A DNA stretch of 64,000 bases from Cladorrhinum sp. PSN259. Lineage: Eukaryota; Ascomycota; Sordariomycetes; Sordariales; Podosporaceae. Position numbers and translations under genes: made by a program. Location of the stretch: the NCBI GenBank assembly GCA_033725935.1, contig MU867137.1, positions 55,575-119,574 on the forward strand, given 5' to 3'. The notes beneath the pieces are model-generated. The model was not told the origin of the DNA, ran no database searches, and saw only the letters and a list, made by a program, of their open reading frames with translations. This document shows positions 35,675-47,296 of the stretch, piece by piece; position 1 is the first letter of the stretch; every line of letters begins with the position of its first letter.

Positions 35675-38600
35675 GGCAAATAAATATATGAGATGATATA
35701 TGGAGTATGAATGGAGTTGGATGGGGGTTTGGTCGGTTGAGTTAAAACCTGGCATCAGCTGGTTAGATGGTCAATCAAGTGTGTCGAGTGTGTTTTTTTT
35801 GTTGGGTATGATGTTGAGTTGGTTTTGTAACATGTCATCTATCGTTTCACGTATGGTTTGTCCGGTGTGTGGGATATGGGTAAATATTTACGTGGTTCTG
35901 GCGGTACGGTGTCTGGTGATTTGGTTATAGCAGATGAGTGAGAATGAAATGGGATGAGTAGTACAAATTCCGGATGACCGAGTTGGGATGATGATGATGA
36001 TGAGAAAGAATTGAGTTACATACATCAGCTGAGTATTTTTTTTTCCTCGTCTTCCACAGAGCGTGAAGTATGATAAATCATTTTCCAGTCTCACTTGGGT
36101 GGGTGATAAATGAAAGCCCTTCTCTTCCTAAACCTTTGTATATATATATTTATAGAAAAAGACTTTTTATCATATTTCACATGACTTTGAAAGTCACAGA
36201 ACGTAACGTAAACCTCGGTTTACGCGACTTCTTATCTGGTGTTTTTGAGGTTTGGGTTGCCCGGTGAGGTTTTGATAGGTTTCCTATAGCTGCTGGGGAG
36301 AACCAGAGCCAAGGAAGAAGAAGAAACAAACTCTACTTGAGATAGTTAAGATGGAACAACCCTATCTAGAGTTAGTACGTACACATTTAAGATAGAATTT
36401 GATATAAAAACTCGAGCTCTTTTCTGAAATCTAGTCTATCTCCTCTTTTATCTACATGTTTGAAAGGAAATCTCTTATACGATCTTGCTGGATATAGGGT
36501 TTTTTCTTGTTTCTTTTTCGTAATATCAGAGTGTTATATTGTTATAAACGCCTTGCGTAGATATATTTATTGATATCCAGGCAACCAACAAGGCATTCTG
36601 ACACTAACTAGAGATTTATACTTTTTTTCTTCTCTTCGAGGGCTGGGGAGGAGAAGAAGAATTACAAGATGTTGAGTGGTGGCCGTTTGCTCAGACTAGA
36701 TGTCAGGGGTTATTGTATCCCTGGTAGAACTTACCGCAAGTATGATGATCGCTACTAGACAAGGTTCCGTTCTTCCATGTCGATGAGGGACTGTTTAACC
36801 TGGCATAGACCCTTCGCTCCGTGTTGGTTGGGTGTTAACCTTCATGTTCCCCTCTCATGCGAGGAAGGTATATCACATGGGTAGGTAGGTGGAATGTGAG
36901 GCCACCCTGGTCGTATGGCATCAGTTTTTGTGCGTTTGGTCAAGCTTGGTGCCCAAGTCTTGTGGGAATTTGAGTTTTCATCCCAATCCATTATCTGCAA
37001 GGCTCAATTTCGTAGTGATCGTCGTCGATAGTAATGTTGGTGATATCAACCCGTCCCCACACGTGGTGTTCAAGACCAAAAGACCAGGGAGTCGACACTC
37101 CGATCCCTTACTTCGTCTTCGATGAGAGTTGGGTGGAGTTGTTGTTTATTGGCCAATACTGTTGGTCCTGCTTACTGAGAGAAATTCCCTCTCATCACGT
37201 CCACTTGGCCATGCCGTTACCAATGATGTTGTCGATGATGAGCCCTTGCACCGTCGATATTTGATGCCCAATGCAATGCAATGACGAGGGGGTAATTTCC
37301 GATCCACGACTTTCTCTTCGATGAAAAGATACATGGAGGTGGTTTGTTGGGGAATTCCGGTAGCCGATGTCTCCTTATAGCCTCGATGCCGGGACTGTTC
37401 CCCAAGATGATGATTCATGGGCGTTGGGCATGTGGTGATCTTCAGGTTGCTGTATGAAAGGAGAAGGTGGTAGAGGGAAATGGTGATCCTATGGGCGAAA
37501 GAATGAAGAACTAGTTCGAGTAGATGGACATGGAGGCTGGAGGCTATTAAGTATCATCAATATGTTTGGGTATATGTATGTGACTGGAGGAGGAGATCTA
37601 CCTCAAGGAAGGCCGTGTACATCTACAAGCATACACGTAAGAGGGTTGAAAATGTTGATCTTATCGATGTGCACTATAGGTACGGCAGTTGTTCATTGAC
37701 ATGTGTAATAGTTTGCGTGTTTTGTGGGAGGCAACCTCATCAAGAAGGTAGCCGATGCTGTGCTGATCAGTCTATCACGTATGGCATTTTCTTTCCACTA
37801 GAACTCCAATTGAGTCAAGTATACACGTGATACTAGAAAAGACTTGTGAAGAATCCCTAACAAAACCCCAACAAACCGTCACAAGTGTTCTCCAGGACCA
37901 CGTGGTGTATAAGAAAGCTACTGAGTAGTTGGTCTGGATACTGGATACTGGATACTGGATACTGGATACCATCGAGATGCGCATTTGTGTGCGGCATTAT
38001 GAAATCCCATATTTAATACCATCGAGATGCGTATTTGTGTACAGCATTATGAAATCCCATGGTGGTTTATACTAGCGTACCAGTCAACGTCCGACTTTTA
38101 TGGAGTTAACCGGACATCAATAGAATGTCGATCTATCGAGATGCCCGGCATAGTGGTATGGCTTGTAGATCTCGATGACTGATCACACCTTACTATGTAT
38201 GGCACTCAGGGGTGGCCAACAGTGCCGGATGGAAACTCTCCCGTCATGCAAAAATAGGCAGGAGACGTTGCCGTGAGCATCGTGCTTTTTGGGCGGTCAT
38301 CGGGAAACCCTAAATGTAGATCGATTTCCCAACTGCTGGGGTTTTAAAAAACCCGTGGATAGGTGCCATATTTGGTGTTGAAGTCAGGAGGTTTGACATC
38401 TCCAGGTCCTATTCTTTGGGAGAGGAAGCCAAGAAATGGGGAGAAAAAAGAAAAGTGATAATAAGGCCGAGCTAAGGGAATCGCTGACATGTCTCTCCCC
38501 GGACGCTGACAGCCCAAATGAGACCGGTCTGTATTCTGTACGCAGTTGCAGGTTGTGTTGGTGTGTGTGGTGAGCTGGCATTTGTGGCTTGGGATCAACC

Positions 38601-40388
38601 ATGCAAGTGTTCGTTTTGGCAAATTGGAAGGCAAAAACTACGATATCTTCCCTGCAGGGCCTTTTGCCCTGTATTACCAAGCACTCTCGGCCTCTCGGGA
38701 CGGGAAACGTTGTATTTGCTGATGGTTAAAACCGAAAGAGAAAAAACTTTTCTGTTCACGCACCCGGGTTGCATCTGGCAACTCGTTGCTGAGATCGAAA
38801 TCGATTGGTCTCGAACGTCTTGGTAATCCAGCACCTTCCGCAGAAGGGTTCCAGAACTTTTTTTGAATTTGATCGGGAAATGGCCGGTAGAGTGGACGAG
38901 CGGGGTCTTACACAAGACAAGGCGTCAATGCTGCGAAGGGGACTGCATCTTCTGATCTGGTGACCAAAAGGAAAAAACGGATATGCGGGATGGGAAAGTA
39001 TGAACTACCATGCAAGAAAACCGGTACCAATCATCATTCCCGTCTTTCTCTTTTGGAAGTGGCTGCTTCTCTCGGTGAGTTGTTCAAGACATTTTGCCTT
39101 CTCAATGAGTGGGGCATTCTGATTTGAAACGGTTCCGCCATTGGTGGCGGATTAAGGTTCGCCAAGAGAGCCTTTCGTCTCCGCCCAGAAAATGTCGAGA
39201 GTCAATCTGGAAGTTTTGATCTGTGTTGGTCACTGACAAGCACACGGGGTGGTATTATTGAAGGAAGCGCACGTAAGAAATGAAACAAACGCGACCGAAA
39301 AATGTCATGCCAGCCTGCAGGAGTCGGGCAGGAGGAACTAGGATCAAGGGAACGAGTAGCTCCGTCTGGCGAATTCTAGACCCAACTTTCCAGAACGACC
39401 TGCTGCTCCTCAGAGCGACCTGGGATCGGAGTCATTTCCTCCCCCACACGTTCCTCACGCTGGGGACGTCGGCAATCAAATAATAGACAGCTGTGGAGAT
39501 TGAGAAATGGTGTGGACAGCGTTTCAGGCATTTCAGGTAATTGTTCTCGGGCTGTTCGCTCATGAGATTGTCACGTCAAGGACATAATGCTCTTGGCACT
39601 GACTTGGAATTTGTTATGGATTTGGTAATTTTCACTTGGTAGGACTTCGCAGTGGGTTCTGGGGTTCTGCAGTATGGCGCGAGCAGGCCGAGCTTTGATC
39701 GAGATTCGAAAGGTGATCGATGTCGCGGGCCCTGTCAAGGGAGTTGCACCATGCAACAAAGCGAACTTATTGCCGGTCAAGGGCAAAAGGAGCACGTCAG
39801 GGGAATTGGGAAGGTGTGCTCCGATTCTTACGGTATTCTTTGTTGACAGACAGGTAATGAGAATCTATGAATCATGGACATGGTGAGGGAAATGCGCTCC
39901 GTAGCCGGCATGAACTGGGAGGAGAAAATGAAAAATAATTATTCGTCTACCGGGTTGTGTTTCGAGGGGGAAATGTAACAACGTTACGAGACAAGATACC
40001 TGGCCCCGCTATTTTGCAGCCATAGCCAGGCCAGACACGCACCCCCTGGCTCCTGCCAACCTCGGACTTCACCCACTCCATGCTACGTACGGGAATAAAG
40101 TCTTGGTCTGGCCCAGTCCATTCCTTCTCAAGGAACTCAAGGTACCCACCACACCCACGCTCTGCTTCTCCCCCTCCAAGCAATTCATGAAATAAAGACA
40201 GTCGTCACCCCCCTTCCTCAACTCTCCTCAAACAAGCACTCTACGGTCGCCATACCAAATTCAGATTGTGGTTCTTCAATGATCCCAACCAGGCCTCGGC
40301 CTCAATCAACAACAGCAACAATAACAACAACATCAACATAAGCCATCACTACAACACACTCGCTGCGATACTTGTACACTCTCTCAAA
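35675..40388. other. 4.7-kb gene-poor interval
   Basis: No supported gene. Contains the CTGGATA heptamer array and the 50-bp direct repeat at 37934-38060, and AT-rich stretches at 36100-36620. Confidence 0.55.
37934..38060. repeat. CTGGATA array followed by a 50-bp direct repeat
   Basis: Five CTGGATA heptamers (37934-37969) run into two direct copies of a sequence starting TACCATCGAGATGCG and ending GAAATCCCAT (37967-38010 and 38017-38060). The two copies differ by a few transitions only (GCAT/GTAT, GCGG/ACAG), a pattern compatible with cytosine deamination or RIP. Confidence 0.85.
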
Positions 40389-40667
40389 ATGTCTTCCTAC
40401 CGACCAAAATCCGCCTATCTCAGCACCTCCTCGTCCTCCTCTGCCTCTTCCTACTCTGCCTCAGACTCGGACCTTTCAAGCACAGGGTCGTCTGTTCGAC
40501 ACAGCATGGACCGCCCAGTGGCTTCAGTTGCGGTAATTCGCTGCTTGAGGTGCGCACGAGCCGAAGAGTCAACATCAACCGACGACCCAAGCTCACTCGG
40601 GATGGTCCAAATCGGCACCAACATCTACTATTGCAACAGATGCGCAAAGATCGTTGGCTACAAATGA
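40389..40667 (+). CDS. Small zinc-ribbon-like protein
   Basis: Predicted 92 residues. Residues 1 to about 40 are Ser-rich and likely disordered. The C-terminal half has two CxxC pairs, Cys52/Cys55 (RCLRC) and Cys82/Cys85 (YCNRC), 26 residues apart, ending in KIVGYK; this spacing fits a zinc ribbon. The open frame begins 41 codons earlier at 40266, but that part is Asn-rich and the ATG at 40389 (AAAATGTC) has a better context. I do not recognise a named family; similar short Ser-rich zinc-ribbon proteins occur in Sordariomycetes. It stands alone, with more than 4 kb of gene-free DNA on each side. Confidence 0.65.
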   Translation: MSSYRPKSAYLSTSSSSSASSYSASDSDLSSTGSSVRHSMDRPVASVAVIRCLRCARAEESTSTDDPSSLGMVQIGTNIYYCNRCAKIVGYK

Positions 40668-43600
40668 AATCGGTACACGCAAAGGGCTATACATAGGAGG
40701 ATTCAGCATTTTACGACATGGGCGGAATTTCTGGTTTCTTTGAGTACAGTCGGATGAAAACGATACCTTCTCGGCAAACATGTTCAGACGAAAACAACAA
40801 AACGCACGGCCGGATTAGGAAGTTCAAACCTTCTTACTCACTCGACGCACGGGCGGTTGTCAGCAACCGGCATCGTCGGGTCTGACGGACCTCGTTCGGG
40901 GGTTTTCGGTGCTGGCTGCGCCTGACGGCTATTCACAGCTGTATCAGCCATCCCAACACGCAGATGATTTTGCAATTTTGGAACACAACTGCGTTCCATC
41001 AATCAGCGCCATGGCTCCTGACACAGGATTTTGAACACTATCAATATCCGAGTCTGAAACACAACTTTGGCGGCACAAATCCATCTCCAACTTGGCAACT
41101 CAATCCCTGACGCAAATTGTCTAGGCAGTTGTCATTTGGTAGCTGTTTCAGGGTCCGTGGACCCTCGATTCGGACCCTTCATTCATCATCATCAGGGCCC
41201 CAAGCACAACAAACGCACTCTGCATTACGATGCGATGCAACGAGCAACAGAATAGCGGATGGTGGTATCCACCATCACAACATCACAGCTCAGACATCAT
41301 CGTGCATCGAGCTATCCGCTGGTGCTTCGTTTTGATTGGACACAGGGCGTGCCCGTTATGCACTCCCGCATCTTTCCCGCCAATGGCGGGGTCATTTCCC
41401 TGGTTGACGATGCCAAGGTCTGACGTCGAAAGGCATTTTCAACCGTCCTCTGATTGGATGGGAGATATGCCAACCCGCTCTGCATCACCACCACCTCAGA
41501 TCGAGATTTGAGAGGTTTTTCATGGCACAATTTCACTTCTCTGCACATTTTCATAACTATTCTTTTTATTTGGGTCTCAAGGCAAAGGCATCATAGGAAG
41601 GAAACTTGGGTCATTTTTACTCTTATCTAGGGCTGGTCATATGTCATTTTGAGCGAGGCGTCTCGGGGGTTTTTTTGGGGTTCTTTGGGTTGTATAATCA
41701 TCATGGTATACACAAATGGAAAATAGGCACTACTGCGTCCTGTCCGGTCATTATGACGAGGTTTAACACACACATCACGCACAATACGAATCTCCAATCT
41801 TTTGAGGGGTTTTCTCACAAACCTTCCTCAATTTTCCCATACTACAGATGGCACCATTTTCCATTACAGCCGCGGCAAGAGAGAAATGCATGTTTTTCTG
41901 ACTTTCCGGTATTTTATTGCATTTTCTGCATGTGTAGGTCCTTTCCCACTCAACAGTCCCAGCTCGCAGTGGACCACCGTGGTTTTATGGGGGCTTCCCC
42001 TTCACATTTGACCAATTGAAGGCGAAGGAACGGCTCCGGTCCGCTCAACAATCTAATGCAATGTTCCGCTCCCCCAGTTTTGTAACGGTCTCTCTCTCCT
42101 TTTCTTTACCCCAGACAAGAAAGTGTAACCAAAAGCCTGTTTTTTTCTGCTCCGTTGCAGCAGCATTTTTCGAAGATGGTTTTTTCTCTGGTGGCCCATC
42201 ACCCGTGTCTGTCTCCCCACAAACTCACATGAAGTTATCCGTGTGGTCCGTTTTGATGTGGACTTTTTCTATCGTTAAATATTATTATGGGTATTTGATG
42301 GGGAGAGAAGCTATCTACACGTGTACAAGTACTGGTATAACTAGATGTAATATTTCTCCGCTGCTGTGCAGATACGAAATATGCAAAATGCATGCATGCA
42401 TCTATCTATCAGCATTTTTCTTCTTCTTGGAGTACATTAAATATGATATTCAGAACATGTATGCATTTTCTCAATATCGTCTATCTATCTGGTAGGTTAA
42501 CAATCCAGGGTCCCCTTTTTTTCTCTTTCTCGATCACTTGGATTACTTGGATTTCTTGGATGACGATGAGACACTTGTTTTTAGGGGATGTCTTGACTAG
42601 TGGTGATTTTAATGATTAAACACCGCCTTTTTGATGAACCCCTTGGACCCTTAAGGTATGGATGGGATGTGCATATGACCTTTTCCCAATTCAAGTTCTT
42701 GTTGATGATGTACTACTTTACTGTGAGTGGTGTGTGTATGTCTGTCTGTATTACAGTACTAGTGTCTACATCATCATGTATGTCGTCGTCGTGATGTTGT
42801 CGGCGATCATATTTGGTTTCAAAGCTAAATTCCAATAATGTCATAGCTCCCCGAAGCTCCCTTCAGTTATCTCGGGATCTTCAATGACGGATGCAACGAC
42901 GACGACACCGGAGCTATGTGAGATACGTACATCAGCTGCAACAAAACTCTTGGCAGGAACCGTGATCGTTTATTGATGGAGGACGTGCCGTGGTTTCCAC
43001 ATTTCTCGATGACGTTCGTAGGGTTCACGCACACCAGCATTTCGGTGAGTTCGGTTCTCCCATGGTCTGGGCCAGACCTCTCGGTGGGACCGCGTTGGAC
43101 CCAGGAAAAAGATTTTCAAGCACGCAAGAGCCGAGAACTCCGGGGAGGGGAACGACATCAAAGCTTCATTCTTGCTGGCGGGTGAAGCTCCCCACTTTCT
43201 TACGCAGGCAGGCAAATGACCTCACCTTGCAGTTCGAGATGAGCTGAGCTCACTCTTCCCTCTCTCTTACACTATCTACGGAGCTCGGCACGTGCTCAGC
43301 TTCTGCAACCCGCCCAGCCATCCAGACCGCATGTGAATTTTTCCCTGTGTGGGGACAGCTTCAAGTTCTAGGCTCATTCACCGAGCTGTCCCGGTGTGTG
43401 CCTCCCTCCATGCCTCCGTTCCCCCTGACCTGGCCGTAATCCTTCAAGGGACACTACATCATCAGAAAAAGAAGCAGGAACCGGAGGGTTCTCGGGATGC
43501 CGTTTTTTCTCCCCATCATACATTACTACCCCAAGATCCTAGTGCAGTTTCTTGTTGAGCCCCATCCGACTCCTGCAAGAAAAGCTTGGTTTACGGAGCT

Positions 43601-46600
43601 TTTTTTTGTTGCTGACGGTCGGGTACGTACACACACCTTACCCTGCTTTCTTCGGTATGGCGATGCTGCTTTGCTGATCCCCCTGTGACATTGTGATGCA
43701 GGGACGAACATGTATGATATATTCAATATTTCGGCAAAGACATCTGCATCATCGGTGTTACCAGTCTCATCATCACCACGGAAACACATATACCCAGTAC
43801 TCTTTGTAAACCGGGACCAAACGGTACCGGTCTGTCGGGAGTTAACAAGGGAAGAAGAAGGCGTCACTCGGCCGAAAAAGCGGAATGTAGACCGCACAAT
43901 AATTCATCACCGAAACGTTTCAAAACACACACTAACAAAGAAAACCAACGAACCACGGGCCTTTCCGCTGTTCCCGCTGTGATTAGTAAATCAGAGGACG
44001 GGTTTATCTTGAAAACAAGTAAGGCCGAACGCCCTTTGACATTTCTCGCAAAGCAAAGAAAGAGATTTTCGGAGGGAATGATAATAACCTTGTGTTTTCT
44101 TTCACACATGACCCGACTGAAGATCTCCAATTATGCTTAGGATCTTTGTGAATACTTCAAGGCTGGAAGAGAAGGATTGGTTGGCGGAGAATTTACTCCG
44201 GTGTCATCCGCTCGCCTCAAAACAGCCATGATTGCCAGCTAACAATGACTGGGGGGGAAGGGGGGATCATGCTGTGTAACATTTATTCCTTACTGGTAAA
44301 CAGGCACCAGACCAGGCTCCGATGACTCTCTTATCGTCACCTTGACATTTCGTGAAGATCACTCACGCGTTTGTTCGGATTCTTCCGAACTCTACGCTCG
44401 TCTTTGCTTCAAGACGTTCCCGTCAAACTGTCATCTTCTGTCCTTTGAAATAAAGAAAAGGGAGAAAGAACGGCAAATGCCGAGGAGATACGAAATAGAC
44501 GCGTCCACCAACTATGGAGTAAAAGGCCCGGTCTTGCACTTGGGGGTTTATTACTGGCTGTTTACTGCAGTGCAGAGGTGATAAAGCCAAGTCGCCTCGT
44601 TTCATTCTCGTACGTCTTGGCGCACCCTCAAGCAGCTAGAATAAACGGGAAGCTTACAGTAGTTTCCGCAACAAGTTTCTATGCTGTAATCGTGTTGTAA
44701 ACGATATTGCTTTATTCAATAATGTGGACAAACCAAGACCCTCGATTACCTGCATAATACGCCTTCCTTACCAACGGAAACAGAATACACTGGGACACAC
44801 ACTCAGAACCAAGGAAACCAAGGAAACTCTGTGTCCCCCTCCCCCCTCCTGTTCCTTTCTCATGGCTTGTGTAAGGTAGGACCAACAGGAATGCGCACCC
44901 CCTCCTTTACACCTGCACACGCTCAACTCGAGACTGCCACACCCCCCCCCCATCAACTACCAAATGATCCGGACCACCCACACCACCTTTCTCCAAACGG
45001 CCTTAACCACGTCTCCGTCAGCGTGTACACACATACACGCTTATCTGAGTTGATCGTCGATCATCCATCATGCCCCATGGATGCCTTACCACAACATGTA
45101 CCAGGGTTGTCTGATGGATAATTCATGTGATTGCACAAGCAACAACCACAAGTAATGGAAAACAAATAATGCTCGGCTGATCTATGAAGGTACAATGCTC
45201 ATCTATTCTCCTTTATTCATCCCCTCCCCCCTCATTCTTATCTACCTTCGGTACACGTTGTATGCATCTCACCCAAAGCACAAATTACCACACAGCCCAC
45301 ATGCACATGATATACCGTCTTCACACACACACTTACGAGACGTACCACACACGTGAAGTGAGATATGACATGACACTAATCCCATTCATGCCATTCATGC
45401 CTTTCATCCCATTCATCGCATTTCATCCCATTCCATCCCATCTGACCTGTAAAGTGTGGGACTTGAGGAGCGTTTAACTTGTAACCAAGCAGTCATGAGG
45501 GATATCATGCAGGCAGGCAGGGTTGAGGTAAAGCAATGGTCAATATCAAATCTATCTACAACCTTTTTACTTTTTTGTGAAGAAGAATGAAATAAATCAA
45601 CGAAAACTTCAATAGACCTCGAGAATAAGAAGAAACAAAACTTGTAACAGAGATATCTATATCATACAAAGTCCCACAAAAGTTAAAATAGATTTACAAG
45701 ATACATAAAAAATCTTTATCCTCTATTTTCTTTTTTTAAAACTTTACCCCTGATTAATAAATGATGTATCTCACTTTGATCTGATACTTGACTACCTTGA
45801 TAATGATGATCATCATCCAGCTCTTGTTCTCTTGGTAGATATCTTAAAACCTACCGTATAATAATTAATCCCAACCAAAAAAACTCTCAAAACACAAGCA
45901 CAACTATATACATGATCACACACCTCTTCAAGAAAGAAAAAAGAAATCCAAAAAAAATCAGGTTATCCCCATCCGCTCCCTACCTCAAATAATTTAAAAC
46001 CCTTGAGATGGGCCAGATTTAGTACCTTACTCAATTGGGGTTGACTACTAGACACGAATGGTATTGCATTTTCTCTTTTAGGTAAATAAATCATTTTTTT
46101 ATACTCTGAGGAATGAATGAATGAATGAATGAATGGATCAACGATATTTTGTTTACTTCAACCCCTAGGTAGGAAAGAGATATATCACACACACACACAC
46201 ACACAAATTGTGACGGGAGTAACAACTAAACCTAAAATATCTTCCTTTTTACTGCGGCCAAAGTTTTAAGCAAGCCGGCATGTTACATCAATTTTTTTGT
46301 TTACAAGTGCGGTAGGTATACATATCGACATCTCTCAAGGAGTAAAAATAAAAGTCTCTCATTAGCGAACAAATATAGTGGAGGTAAGGAAGGAAAGTAT
46401 ATATTCATAAGTATCCTTTCATTCACTTTATCCTTATCTACTCCTCCCTCCTTTCATCATTTTAACATGTTGTTTTTTATCCGTATAATCGTATCTTATG
46501 AAAGGAGTATTAACAAACAACAAGAAAAGGTATCATATAGCAAACAAACAACAACAAGGAAGAAGGGTATCACGAAACAAACCACAACAAGAAAGAAGGG

Positions 46601-47296
46601 TTATCATGAAATAAAATATCATCACTTCAAGAAATTTAATTTAAAATTTTTTTTTTTAAAAAAAAATAGCAAAAAGCTCACCTGCTACCACCCCCTCGAA
46701 GTGGTGGCCGCAGGCTACGAAAACCCCCAGTTGCCTGCCTGATAAACACAGGCCAGGCAGGGAGTTTTCCGGGCGGTCGAGAAGATGCCCGAGCCGGGAG
46801 TCGAACGCTGAGTTGTGCGTCGAATCCCCCGTCCCGGACAACTTACCTTCACACCCCAATACCATTGGGCTATAGGGCCCAACCGTATTGGGGCTTCTGG
46901 TACTAGGTTGTGTGTGGGAAGTTGTATATAAAGGGCAGTCAAACCAGTGGACTAATGGGGGTGTGAGTGTCCATCTGTTTTGTTCCCCTTTTTGCCTTTG
47001 GGTTTTCAACTTATAACTCTACTGCATCAATAAAAACAAAATGCCAGAATCGCAAAGACGAACGCCCCCGTCAGGGTGATATTCACATTCCCTTTCGGTA
47101 TTCTCTCTCTCCTCACAAAAATAGATGCCTGCTCATACCGTTACAAGACAAAAAGAAAAAAGTAGACAGCCGACTCCAGCCTACCATCACTTATTTATTC
47201 ACATTCTGACTACCTTCAGATCGAATTCCCACCCTACTCAAGTTATTTTCTCCGCGACCACTCAACCTCCCAATGAACAATCAACACAAGATAACA
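40668..47296. other. 6.6-kb gene-poor interval
   Basis: No supported protein gene. Contains many homopolymers, an AATG run at 46114-46136, a (CA)n at 46186-46205, CATTCATCCC-type repeats at 45385-45440 and the SINE-like segment at 46650-46893. Confidence 0.55.
46650..46893 (-). mobile_element. tRNA-derived SINE-like or degenerate tRNA segment
   Basis: On the minus strand a tRNA-like block reads TAGCCCAATGG (A-box match, 46872-46862), with a CCC/GGG D-arm, and later GTTCGACTCC (B-box match, about 46806-46797). The acceptor stem cannot be paired well, so it is not an intact tRNA. About 120 bp of unrelated sequence follow, ending in a T/A homopolymer tract near 46650. This order (Pol III boxes, tRNA-unrelated body, simple tail) is that of fungal SINEs. 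No clear target duplication was found and no second copy is in the window. Confidence 0.4.

Noticed and set aside
46793..46872. Functional tRNA gene
   Set aside because: Acceptor and T stems do not pair; kept only as a tRNA-derived element candidate.
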